A DNA stretch of 64,000 nucleotides, from assembly GCA_025370055.1 (NCBI GenBank), contig CP073041.1, positions 7,100,272 to 7,164,271 on the forward strand, read 5' to 3'. The translations under genes and the position numbers were made by a program. Below the pieces are notes generated by a model. The model did not search any database. It was given only the letters and a program-made list of their open reading frames with translations, and was not told the origin of the DNA. Positions 1 to 7,633 of the stretch are shown here, piece by piece. Every line of letters starts with the position of its first letter. Within the stretch, counting starts at the first letter, position 1. The DNA comes from Woronichinia naegeliana WA131 (GTDB lineage Bacteria; Cyanobacteriota; Cyanobacteriia; Cyanobacteriales; Microcystaceae).

Positions 1-1244
1 GAAAAATAGGGCAGCGTAGCAGATTGATGATTTTGGGCAATGTAAATCCCTGGAATTAAACCCGCCCTGGCTTGCAGATCGGTTTGCAGTTCTCGCCAAT
101 AGGGTGCGATTTTATAGGGAAAAGGAGAAGGATTAATAATGCGTAGGCGTTTCTCCTCTGGCCAGGCTGAGATTTCAAAATCATTATTATCCAGATAAAC
201 GGGAACCCCATTTTGCTGTTGATATTGTTGTCGTTCTAGGGCTAACTCAGCCTTGGTGACTTGAAACAGATTGAGATCAATAGCCTGATACATTAACTGA
301 TGACCCCAGGTATTCGGATGGGACGGATCAAAAGAAGCCTCTGGCCGCCAACGTCCCTTACCATCTCCTAAGACAGCCAACCAATTGAGAATGGGAATCC
401 CCCAATTAGCCAAGCGATTGTGGGTATCCCAGAGCAACCAATGATGTTCAGGGAAATAATCGCCGTGGGGGTAAAGTCCTCCGAGAATAGGACGCGCACC
501 TAATTCTCTGGTCATTTTGACTAAGTGCTGTAATCCGCTTTCAAAACGTCTTTGTACTCCTCGACGCTCATAGGGTTTGCAGGTGGCCAGTCCTTCATTT
601 CCTAGGGAAAGGGCAATAATGACAATATCTGGTTTTTCTGGGGCCACCACTCTCGGAAACCGATAAATAGTACTGCCAACATTGGCTCCCGCTTCCGACA
701 CATTCACCACCTGATGTCCTTGCGCTTTTAAGGTTTGGGCCAATTGCCACGCCCAGCCTTTTAGTAACCAAGATTTCTGACCCTGGGCCACAGAGCTGCC
801 AATAATGACAATTTTTAGTCCGTCGGTGCTTTCTTCAGTCGGTGCTTCGGCGATCGCTTGATGTAAGTAGCCAAAAGGATGGGGTTGAATATAGCCAAAG
901 GCACCATCATCTACCGTAACGTTTTGGTTTCGTGTCTCTGGCTCAATGGCTAACCAACGATTACTACCCCAATTTTCCCATTCAATCTCACCCATTTCAT
1001 CCAAGCAGAAATACTTATATTCGATGATGGGATGTTCATCAGGATTGGTTTCTAAAAGACTAGTCTCTGATGCGACGCTCTGATGTAAATCGAGAAGCTC
1101 TGTCCACCATAATGGATAGGCTGCGGCACTGGTTCGCAGGGGAATGGCTCGCTTAACATCCCACTCACCTAAGGCTGGGGTAGAACCGACAAGGGCGATG
1201 GATTTGCCTTCTTCAGTGTTGGCATTGAGTTGAAATCGATACAT
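1..1244 (-). CDS. CBM20 starch-binding domain fused to SGNH/GDSL hydrolase (3' end outside window)
   Basis: An open reading frame starts at the ATG at 1242-1244 and runs off the left edge. Residues 2-100 look like a CBM20 starch-binding domain (ALVGSTPALGEWD near 17-29, NWGSNRWLA near 91-99). From about residue 144 an SGNH hydrolase follows: block I IVIIGSSVAQG with the nucleophile Ser near 150, block II SEAGANVGST, block III LSLGNEG with Asn near 216, and a later DPSHPNTWGH that fits block V. Known for the families: CBM20 binds alpha-glucans, SGNH enzymes are esterases or lipases. Inference: a hydrolase directed to glycogen or a carbohydrate ester. No signal peptide is seen at the chosen start, so it may be cytoplasmic. 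The substrate is unknown. Confidence 0.8.
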   Translation of the reverse strand, partial: MYRFQLNANTEEGKSIALVGSTPALGEWDVKRAIPLRTSAAAYPLWWTELLDLHQSVASETSLLETNPDEHPIIEYKYFCLDEMGEIEWENWGSNRWLAIEPETRNQNVTVDDGAFGYIQPHPFGYLHQAIAEAPTEESTDGLKIVIIGSSVAQGQKSWLLKGWAWQLAQTLKAQGHQVVNVSEAGANVGSTIYRFPRVVAPEKPDIVIIALSLGNEGLATCKPYERRGVQRRFESGLQHLVKMTRELGARPILGGLYPHGDYFPEHHWLLWDTHNRLANWGIPILNWLAVLGDGKGRWRPEASFDPSHPNTWGHQLMYQAIDLNLFQVTKAELALERQQYQQQNGVPVYLDNNDFEISAWPEEKRLRIINPSPFPYKIAPYWRELQTDLQARAGLIPGIYIAQNHQSATLPYF

Positions 1245-1372
1245 ACAGTCTGGACGGGCGCAACGTTATAAAGACAGGATTCTAGAAGTGATTTTCTGGA
1301 AGTTGCGTTGACAATAACACATAACCTCCCCCCTGTCTGTCTAGAGAAAAACGATTACTGTTTCTTAACCTG

Positions 1373-3106
1373 TCAGAATTTATCAAAATTACTGCTGCGG
1401 CTGCGGCTGTAACGGGTTTCCTGCCAACTATTGCCAATTCCCTGAAGAATGCCCTTAATCATTAATCCGATCGCTCTACCAATCACCTGGGTCAAGGCAA
1501 ACACAAAACCCTTGCCTAAAAATTTAACGAGCGATCGCAGTCGGGGTGAAAGGGCATCTCGTAATTCCAGTAGTAACGTCACCGTTCTAGCCAAACCTTG
1601 CAACTGGGCTAATTCCGCTTGTCGAGGGGAATAAACGGTGGTGAGGGCAATGCCTTGGGGCGAAAAATAAAACAGTTGATAGTGACTTTCAAAAATATTG
1701 GTGGGTTCTAGCCAATATCGGTTCAGTTGATAATGCCAGGCGAGGTTATTGCGAAATTTAGCAATTTCCCGTGAGGATAATAAATCCGTTTGATAAAGGG
1801 TTTGTTTAATTTCTTCATTATCAGAAAAGTAATTTAAGATAAACACCATAACACTATTGGCTAACTGCACAATTAAATGATGAAGATATAATTCCAGACG
1901 ACTCAAATTTTCAAAAGGCTTGGCTTGGCCATTTTCTGGTTCACTACTCAAACTGATCCCTGATGTTTCTGATGTCTCTGTAAACAATAAATATTGCAGA
2001 ATTTCAGCAACAAAGGGGATTTTATTTAAACTTTCTGTTTGAATCAATTCTCGATAAGGGGTTAAAATTGCTTGAATCGTATCAAGACGATAGGAACTTT
2101 TGGGACTACAGTATTTACCAAAGAAAGACAGCGTAACCGTTTGCCAGATTTCCACTAACATCGGACTAAAATTATCAGGTAACTGCTCTGGTGTAATCTC
2201 TAGAGCCTGAAGTTCCCTCACCACTGTTTGAACCTGATTTAAGACCAATAGCAATAATTCCTGACGTTTTAAATCCTGTAAAATATCTAATTCTAAGGGT
2301 GTTGAAGTCAGATTTCTCGTTAAAATTTGCAGGTTAGCGTAGGTTTTTTGAATGAGGAAAGAGGAGGAGTTATAGCTTTCGATAATGGATGAGTTGGAAA
2401 GTAGAGGAGGAGACGGGGAAGAGGGGGAAGAGGGGGAAGGAGGGGAATAGGGGAAAGAAACTGCTAACTGTTGGGTTTGCCACCGTAAAGAGGCAGGCAT
2501 CAGATGTTTGACTAACCATTGAGCGGTTTGTAGTTCTCGTTTGCGTCCAGACCAAAAGAGTTGATCAAAACCAGAAAGGGTCGTTTGCTCCAGAACTTCT
2601 TCTACGGCTGTTAAATGGTGATCAATTTGCCCTAAGCCGGATTGAAAAAATGGCAATAACCACCGATATTGAGGAGACAGTGGGGTTCGAGGGGAGGTAG
2701 TGGGAGCATCTAGCCAATCCGTTTCTCCCTGATAAATCTTCTCCAGACCGGTGACAATGCGGGCGATCGCCGTTCCCTTGGGAAAATAACCTTCTATGCC
2801 CTTGGCTTTAGCCTTTAATAACTGAGAATAGTCCAGACTGGCAGTTAATAAACAAATTTTAAGATCGGGATAGGTACGACGCAACGACTGACAAAGTTCC
2901 CAACCCGAAGTAGAACTGTGGAGAAAAAGCGGATCGAGAAGAACCAGATCGGGAACTTGATGTTTGCATTGCTCCCATAACGCTTGGGCATTATCGACTT
3001 GACCTATAACCTGCACCTGGGTCTGATTTGCCAAGGCTGTCACCAACCCCAACCGAAAAATTGGGTCTTCGTCAACCAACAATAGTGTAAGAGGGCGATC
3101 GCTCAC
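1373..3106 (-). CDS. Response-regulator receiver domain protein with DUF3685-type C-terminus
   Basis: 577 residues. The N-terminus is a receiver domain: acidic cluster LLLVDEDP at 9-16, phospho-acceptor Asp in DLVLLDPLF near 58, conserved Lys in GYFPKG near 108. No DNA-binding output domain follows. Instead there is a Ser/Pro linker (about 218-236) and a long mostly helical C-terminal part as in cyanobacterial DUF3685 proteins, ending in a hydrophobic FLGKGFVFALTQVIGRAIG stretch that may touch membranes. The linker is encoded by a purine-rich microrepeat at about 2405-2450, likely variable in length. The output is unknown. No histidine kinase gene is adjacent. Confidence 0.75.
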   Translation of the reverse strand: MSDRPLTLLLVDEDPIFRLGLVTALANQTQVQVIGQVDNAQALWEQCKHQVPDLVLLDPLFLHSSTSGWELCQSLRRTYPDLKICLLTASLDYSQLLKAKAKGIEGYFPKGTAIARIVTGLEKIYQGETDWLDAPTTSPRTPLSPQYRWLLPFFQSGLGQIDHHLTAVEEVLEQTTLSGFDQLFWSGRKRELQTAQWLVKHLMPASLRWQTQQLAVSFPYSPPSPSSPSSPSPPLLSNSSIIESYNSSSFLIQKTYANLQILTRNLTSTPLELDILQDLKRQELLLLVLNQVQTVVRELQALEITPEQLPDNFSPMLVEIWQTVTLSFFGKYCSPKSSYRLDTIQAILTPYRELIQTESLNKIPFVAEILQYLLFTETSETSGISLSSEPENGQAKPFENLSRLELYLHHLIVQLANSVMVFILNYFSDNEEIKQTLYQTDLLSSREIAKFRNNLAWHYQLNRYWLEPTNIFESHYQLFYFSPQGIALTTVYSPRQAELAQLQGLARTVTLLLELRDALSPRLRSLVKFLGKGFVFALTQVIGRAIGLMIKGILQGIGNSWQETRYSRSRSSNFDKF

Positions 3107-3183
3107 AGATTTTAGCCAGAAAAGAAATAGCGTTCGTTAAAAGACTAACTTAGAAATTGAAGGAATTGTTAATCGTCATGAAC

Positions 3184-3657
3184 TTAACGTAAATTGAAAG
3201 CCTTGTTTGGCAGCGTTGGCAATGGCTCTTTATAACCAAAAAAATCAATACGATAGTCTGTAATCTTAACGCCGGTTTGAGCCTCAATGGTCGCTAGAAG
3301 ATCGGGGGGTAATTCAATATGAATATCGATAATTTGCTGGGTATCTAAACAATTAATATGACTATGGGAATCGCTAATGTGGCCGTAGAGCCGACCATCA
3401 CAACGTTCCACGCACTCAATAATTCCTTGACTCGATAATGCTTCTAAATTCTGATAAACCGAAGTATGGCCAATGTTTTTACCTTGCTGGTTCAGACGAT
3501 CATAGATTTCCCTGGCTGAAAGATGTTCCTTGGCCTGCCAAAGCAACTCTAAAATAAAACGCCTTTGCCGACTGACCCGCATTCCCAGAGTTTGACAACG
3601 ATTGAGTGCGTCACTTAGGGAGTAAATTGGCCGCAGCAACCCTTCGGGATTCTTCAT
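3184..3657 (-). CDS. perR: Fur-family repressor, PerR/FurC type
   Basis: 157 residues from the ATG at 3655-3657. A longer in-frame start exists upstream, but that stretch is mobile-element sequence and is rejected. Features: winged helix with GMRVSRQRRFILELLW (25-40) and recognition segment GHTSVYQNLEALS (63-75), then a metal site SHSHINCLD (97-105). The CxxC pairs of classical Fur are absent, as in cyanobacterial FurC/PerR. Known role of the family: metal-dependent repression of peroxide-stress genes. The normal upstream region has been replaced: the right end of an IscB-type element ends at the start codon, and no good Shine-Dalgarno sequence precedes it (ATTTTTTCCTT). Expression may therefore differ from relatives. 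Zur is the alternative. Confidence 0.8.
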   Translation of the reverse strand: MKNPEGLLRPIYSLSDALNRCQTLGMRVSRQRRFILELLWQAKEHLSAREIYDRLNQQGKNIGHTSVYQNLEALSSQGIIECVERCDGRLYGHISDSHSHINCLDTQQIIDIHIELPPDLLATIEAQTGVKITDYRIDFFGYKEPLPTLPNKAFNLR

Positions 3658-4130
3658 AAGGAAAAAATGGGAGTTTGGAAACTCAGCGTCTTCAGACCTG
3701 AGAGGAAAAACGCAGATCGGGAATTTATTCCCCATAAAGGGGGAGACAGGAAGAGGTACAGTTCCTATCTCACTTCTAAGCTGAAGTCCGCCTATCCTGT
3801 ACGACGTAAGGTTCGCTTCGCCAATGTTATACTCTAAACGGCTAAGAAATGGACTTCTAAGAAAAAACTGAAATCCATAGCTGACAAGGCTTTCTGGTAT
3901 TTTCAAAAAGTCAAGCTCCAACCCGTTCAGAGTATATCTGAGCTTGTTAGGTCAACTACACTGTCTTACCCCTCGTAAAACTGTTTAATAGTTGACGATA
4001 GAGCCACAAACTAGCGACGCATTCGTGGGTATCTTGACTCAGATAACGTAGTCCTCGAAGAACTTAGGCTGGTCAGCTAACTTCAGTTAGAGGCACGAGA
4101 GCCGCCGTCACTTCAGTGCGGGGTGCTGAC
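3658..4130 (-). mobile_element. IscB-type element without an iscB gene (solo guide-RNA element)
   Basis: Read on the minus strand this stretch has the same two ends as the complete IscB locus at 31606-33208. Left end: 3940-4130 aligns with 31606-31794, from GTCAGCACCCC through AGTTAGCTGACCAG and CGAGGACTACGTT to CCTAACAAGCTC. Right end: 3658-3712 matches 33155-33208 (GTCTGAAGACGCTGAG, TTCCAAACTCCCA). The roughly 230 bp between them do not encode IscB and resemble nothing recognised. Both elements end next to ATGA; here that ATG is the perR start codon. It is therefore a non-autonomous derivative or deletion remnant. Confidence 0.75.
3940..4130 (-). ncRNA. Orphan IscB omega RNA (HEARO-like)
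   Basis: This is the conserved left-end RNA region of an IscB element, without a nuclease gene. It keeps the GC-rich hairpin at the start, the GTGCCTCTAACTGAAGTTAG segment and the CGAGGACTACG box found upstream of iscB at 31606-31794. In characterised IscB systems this RNA carries a 5' guide taken from the flank, so the guide here would be minus-strand sequence just above 4130 (…CCTGGTTTCCTGTCCCT). Whether it is transcribed cannot be seen. Confidence 0.6.
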
Positions 4131-4449
4131 AGGGACAGGAAACCAGGATAGAGGATTTGACAGTATCTTAAACTCATACCCAGTTTAACTTATCCGTTCA
4201 AACTTGTGCAATATTCGTGCAATGGCTAAATCTAGACCGAATCTGGGGACTGAGGGATTGTGTTTCTTGAAATAAGAAATTGACTTTAATTCTCGTTATC
4301 AGAATTAGCAAACAATGGAGAAAATTCGATAATTATTTGAATCGACAGAGAGTCGCTATCATTAATAAACATTTAAATAAGGTCATCCATCCTTTACAAT
4401 AACAGGGAAATCCATCTTGATGATTTGTTGACAGTCTTTAATCCTTTCT
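4131..4449. other. Intergenic region without a recognised gene
   Basis: About 320 bp between the solo IscB-type element and the interrupted membrane-protein gene. It is AT-rich, with no plausible ORF. It presumably contains the original promoter region of perR, now separated from the gene by the inserted element, and the promoter of the divergent gene at 4450. Confidence 0.5.
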
Positions 4450-4555
4450 ATGACCTATATTGCTTGGCTCATGTTCGCGCTCTTTTTTCCTGCTTCTCTA
4501 GGTATTTTGGGTCAAGTCCTTACGCCCCAACCCCTTCACCATCAATTGTTGGCCC

Positions 4556-5944
4556 GGGTGTGACCTTTAGTTGATGAAGGAAAAGAAAAGTGTTAACATG
4601 GGATGAAAAGTGACAAAGAGGAAACAATGATGACAGCAAAACTAATTAATGTAGAGGGTTCAAAGATAAAAATAGAACTAACATTAGAACTCAGTCGTTC
4701 AATGTTGGATACAGAAATAAATATTCAAAAAGGCTTAAACGAAGTAGGTTGCATCGCCAGCAAAGAAGCCTTGAAATATTTAGATACAGATGGTTCACCC
4801 TTAAAAATCGGTGAAGAAATCTGGAAGAGTAAGGGAGAGCAACCGAAAGAATATCAAACACCTTATGGTGAGGTTATAGTGAATCGTCATGTATATCAGC
4901 GTTCAGTAGGAGGAAAAACGTATTGCCCCTTAGAAAGAGAAGCAAGGATAATCATAACATCAACGCCATTATTGGCAAAACAGGTATCCTCAAAAATGTC
5001 AGGGATGGCAGGCAAAGAGGTGAAAAATGATTTATTAGAAAATCATGGTAGAAAAGTAGCGCTATCCTATATCCAAAGATTGAGTGAAGCAGTAGGAAGT
5101 GTGGTACAGGCAAAAGAAGAAGCGTGGAGTTATGCCCCGCCCAAGGAGGATAGCCAAATTGCAACAGTGGGAATAGGATTAGATGGAACCTGTATGCTGA
5201 TGTGTGAGGATGGCTACCGTGAAGCAATGGTGGGAACCGTTTCCCTATACGATAGTGAAGGCGAACGTCAACATACAATCTATCTAGGTGCGGCACCAGA
5301 GTATGGAAAAAAGAGTTTTCTAGAAAGATTAGAAAGAGAAATTGAGCGAGCGAAAAACCGTTATCCAGAGGCAACATTGGTCGGGATAGCAGACGGGGCA
5401 GAATCAAATTGGAAGTTTTTAGAAAAGCAAACGGAAGAACAGATATTAGATTTCTATCATGCCTCTGGTTACTTAGGTGCCTTGGCAGAAGCGTTGCATC
5501 CGAATACCGTGTCAAAACAAAAAGAATGGTTGACTGAAAATTGTCGAGAACTCAAGCATGAAAAAGGAAAAGCAGGAGAACTGCTAAATCTGATGAAAGA
5601 AGTCAAAGAAGAAAAAAGTCATTCTAAGAATCTTACCGAGAAACTACAAGCGGCGATTACTTATTACGAGAATCATCAGCATCAAATGGATTATGCTGAA
5701 TACATAGAGAAAAAGTATCCGATTGGTTCAGGTGTTACGGAAGCAGCTTGTAAGACGTTGGTCAAACAACGATTATGTTGTTCAGGGATGCGATGGAAGG
5801 AAAAAGGAGCAGGAATTATTTTGAGCCTACGAGCTTTGGTATTGACCAAGGAACGATGGAGTCAATTTTGGGCAAAACTTGATCAATATGGGTTCCCTGT
5901 AGAACCCTGATTACAACAGCTTTTATCAACTAAAGGTCGCACCC
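4556..5944 (+). mobile_element. ISKra4-family IS, copy 1
   Basis: 1389 bp with terminal inverted repeats GGGTGTGACCTTTAGTTGAT (left) and the complement of ATCAACTAAAGGTCGCACCC (right), flanked by 8-bp duplications GTTGGCCC at 4548-4555 and 5945-5952. Three further copies are at 40312, 47972 and 59511. This is the only copy whose transposase frame is continuous. Confidence 0.92.
4627..5910 (+). CDS. ISKra4-family transposase, intact
   Basis: About 427 residues from the ATG at 4627, preceded by AAAGAGG with good spacing; an upstream in-frame ATG at 4603 gives 435. DDE-type features: Asp in TVGIGLDGTCML, Asp in LVGIADGAESNW followed by DFYHASGYLGAL, and the signature YPIGSGVTEAACKTL near the C-terminus. 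At about 4903 it reads CGTTCAGTAGGAGG, where the other three copies read CGTTCACCTTTGAGG and lose the frame. It is thus the probable source of active transposase for this family in the window. Confidence 0.9.
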   Translation: MMTAKLINVEGSKIKIELTLELSRSMLDTEINIQKGLNEVGCIASKEALKYLDTDGSPLKIGEEIWKSKGEQPKEYQTPYGEVIVNRHVYQRSVGGKTYCPLEREARIIITSTPLLAKQVSSKMSGMAGKEVKNDLLENHGRKVALSYIQRLSEAVGSVVQAKEEAWSYAPPKEDSQIATVGIGLDGTCMLMCEDGYREAMVGTVSLYDSEGERQHTIYLGAAPEYGKKSFLERLEREIERAKNRYPEATLVGIADGAESNWKFLEKQTEEQILDFYHASGYLGALAEALHPNTVSKQKEWLTENCRELKHEKGKAGELLNLMKEVKEEKSHSKNLTEKLQAAITYYENHQHQMDYAEYIEKKYPIGSGVTEAACKTLVKQRLCCSGMRWKEKGAGIILSLRALVLTKERWSQFWAKLDQYGFPVEP

Positions 5945-6406
5945 GTTGGCCCTCGGTTTATTTCTTTTGGCGATCGATCAGGCTCGAATGGCCGTAGTCG
6001 ATTTAGAACAGATTGCAATGGTCAAAAACCAAACCCTCGATCCGCGTCTTACCCGTTTTTATTGGGTAACAATTAGTACCATTATTATTGAATTAATGGG
6101 TTTTTATTTAGCTTCTCAATATTTAGGGATTGGCATTCTCTTCGTTTTAGGTAGCCAGGTTTGGTTTAATGCGATTGTCCATATTCAGATTGATCCTGTT
6201 CAGGCAAATCCCATTCAAGAAAAGCCGAATATGGAAAAGAGCCTACTTTTTTTAGCTAATTTACTGGGAATGATACTGATTGGTCTTTGGATCGCAAGAA
6301 TTACACCTATGGCTATTGTGTTAAGTCTTTGGGCGATCGCGATCGCCTATGGAGGAATTAAAATTGTGCAATCTTTCCCAATCCGACTCAACCAAAATGA
6401 GAACCC

Positions 6407-6736
6407 TTAAGCAAAAAATCTCTCCGTCAGATCCCGTTGACCAAAGCGCAACCAGAGCCAGCTATTTAAACCGAAGCAACTTAAAGAGAGGGTCAGTAAA
6501 ATGAAGGTAACGGGCGTAACCACGCCAATAATGAACCAAGTTCCCACATGGAAAAGCATTAAACCCGTAAGTAGAACATCTAAGCTAACAGATAGGGTAA
6601 GAGATAAACGGCGACGCTGAAAAACAACAAAAAGTAAAGATTGCAGGGTTGTGATTAAGATGGCTGGAACGAGGAAAGCACAGATCGAAATACAGTAAGT
6701 TCGAGAAAATTCGCTGGCTAGTGTTAAAAAAGACAT
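6407..6736 (-). CDS. Small hydrophobic membrane protein of unknown function
   Basis: 109 residues when started at MSFLTLASEF; a start ten codons upstream is possible. Three hydrophobic segments (about 15-37, 48-65, 68-92) suggest a small polytopic inner- or thylakoid-membrane protein. Its stop overlaps the stop of the convergent interrupted gene by three bases. No family is recognised. Confidence 0.55.
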   Translation of the reverse strand: MSFLTLASEFSRTYCISICAFLVPAILITTLQSLLFVVFQRRRLSLTLSVSLDVLLTGLMLFHVGTWFIIGVVTPVTFILLTLSLSCFGLNSWLWLRFGQRDLTERFFA

Positions 6737-6972
6737 TTTTATAAAATAACAATCCTGATTATCCAACTATTATAGCAAAAAATGAGGATTACGGTAAAAC
6801 TCAATCTTCACAAAATCACTGTTTTGGATGGTATATCTTCCTTAGAATCCAAGGAATAGGAGAATAAATTGCTAAAGTTTCTCTAATATTTTTCGGAATA
6901 TTTATTTTTTTTAAGATCCAAATATGATCATGATCATGCTCAAAAGGCAATACTTTCTTTTTTTGCCAATTT

Positions 6973-7215
6973 TCAGGTAATAAAATCGAGAATTGCTGTT
7001 GCCGTTTCGGTTGCTTTTTCTAAGTGGGGAACATGGCCACATTCAGGAATCCAACATAATCGACTCTGGGGAATCCTTTGTTGGAATTTGGTAGCCGCTT
7101 TTGTTCCTAAAATTTTGTCCTCTTCGCCCCAGATAATCAGCGTTGAGGGTAATAAGGTGGGTAACAGAGCTGCAAAAGAGTCGTAACCCCCACTCTTGGT
7201 AAAGGCAATTAAGCT
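6973..7215 (-). pseudogene. C-terminal fragment of an alpha/beta hydrolase
   Basis: The frame reads …ISLIAFTKSGGYDSF…, then TLIIWGEEDKILG (the usual segment carrying the catalytic Asp) and CGHVPHLEKA (the catalytic His). These are the last about 80 residues of an alpha/beta-hydrolase fold enzyme. The N-terminal part with the nucleophile elbow is missing. The fragment starts exactly where the IS607-type element begins, and no matching 5' half is found on the other side near 12.9 kb. The gene is therefore truncated, not simply interrupted. Confidence 0.7.
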
Positions 7216-7222
7216 GATACAT

Positions 7223-7633
7223 TTATGCGACAGAAAGCGATATATTACCGCATTTTGCAACAATAGCATCACCCTCGTTACTGAGAGTGAAGGTCGTACC
7301 CGACAAAGCCTTGAGCATAATACCCAAAGCACCATTCCAATCGCGTGGAATAACGTGGTCACAAACGGGACATCGAAAAACCTTAGAACCACCTAGTTTT
7401 GTGTGGATATGTCCGCATTTCATACAAGTTTTGCTGGTAAATTCTTCTGTCACGTCAAACACCTGACAGCCACTTAACTCAGCTTTATTTTTAAGGACTT
7501 GTTTGAACCGATAATGCGCCCAGGTCAACATTTGTCGGGCAGTTTTACTTCTGATTTTTCGCTTGGAACGATTGGTCATTTCTGACGTTTCAAACTTTGG
7601 CAGCAAGATAGCTGGATATTTTTTTGTTAAGTA
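7223..7633 (-). pseudogene. tnpB: TnpB, C-terminal part (interrupted gene)
   Basis: Begins at the IS junction, in frame with the N-terminal part at 11518-12366: …HKKTASYL joins TKKYPAILLPKFETSEM. This part carries the second catalytic acidic residue (LPKFETSEM), a four-cysteine zinc ribbon (TCMKCGHI … FRCPVCDH) and the last Asp (PRDWNGAL). TnpB proteins are RNA-guided nucleases of IS200/IS605 and IS607 elements. Removing the insertion restores a complete protein of roughly 400 residues, so the break is probably recent. Confidence 0.85.

Larger units (their letters stand above)
4450..6410 (+). pseudogene. Integral membrane protein gene interrupted by an ISKra4-type IS
   Basis: The 5' part (4450-4555, MTYIAWLMFALFFPASLGIL…) and the 3' part (5953-6410) form one continuous reading frame once the IS and one copy of its 8-bp duplication GTTGGCCC are removed; the junction reads HHQLLALGLFLLAIDQ. 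The restored protein is about 188 residues with four or five hydrophobic segments and no motif I recognise. The native part contains GATCGC-rich DNA typical of the resident genome, whereas the IS does not. The clean repair suggests a recent insertion. The 3' part alone has no good start. Confidence 0.8.

Noticed and set aside
2405-2450. G-rich microrepeat as a regulatory element
   Set aside because: It lies inside the DUF3685 gene and encodes the Ser/Pro linker.
3658-3921. N-terminal extension of the Fur-family gene
   Set aside because: The extension is encoded by the solo IscB-type element and does not resemble any Fur N-terminus; the ATG at 3657 gives the normal length.
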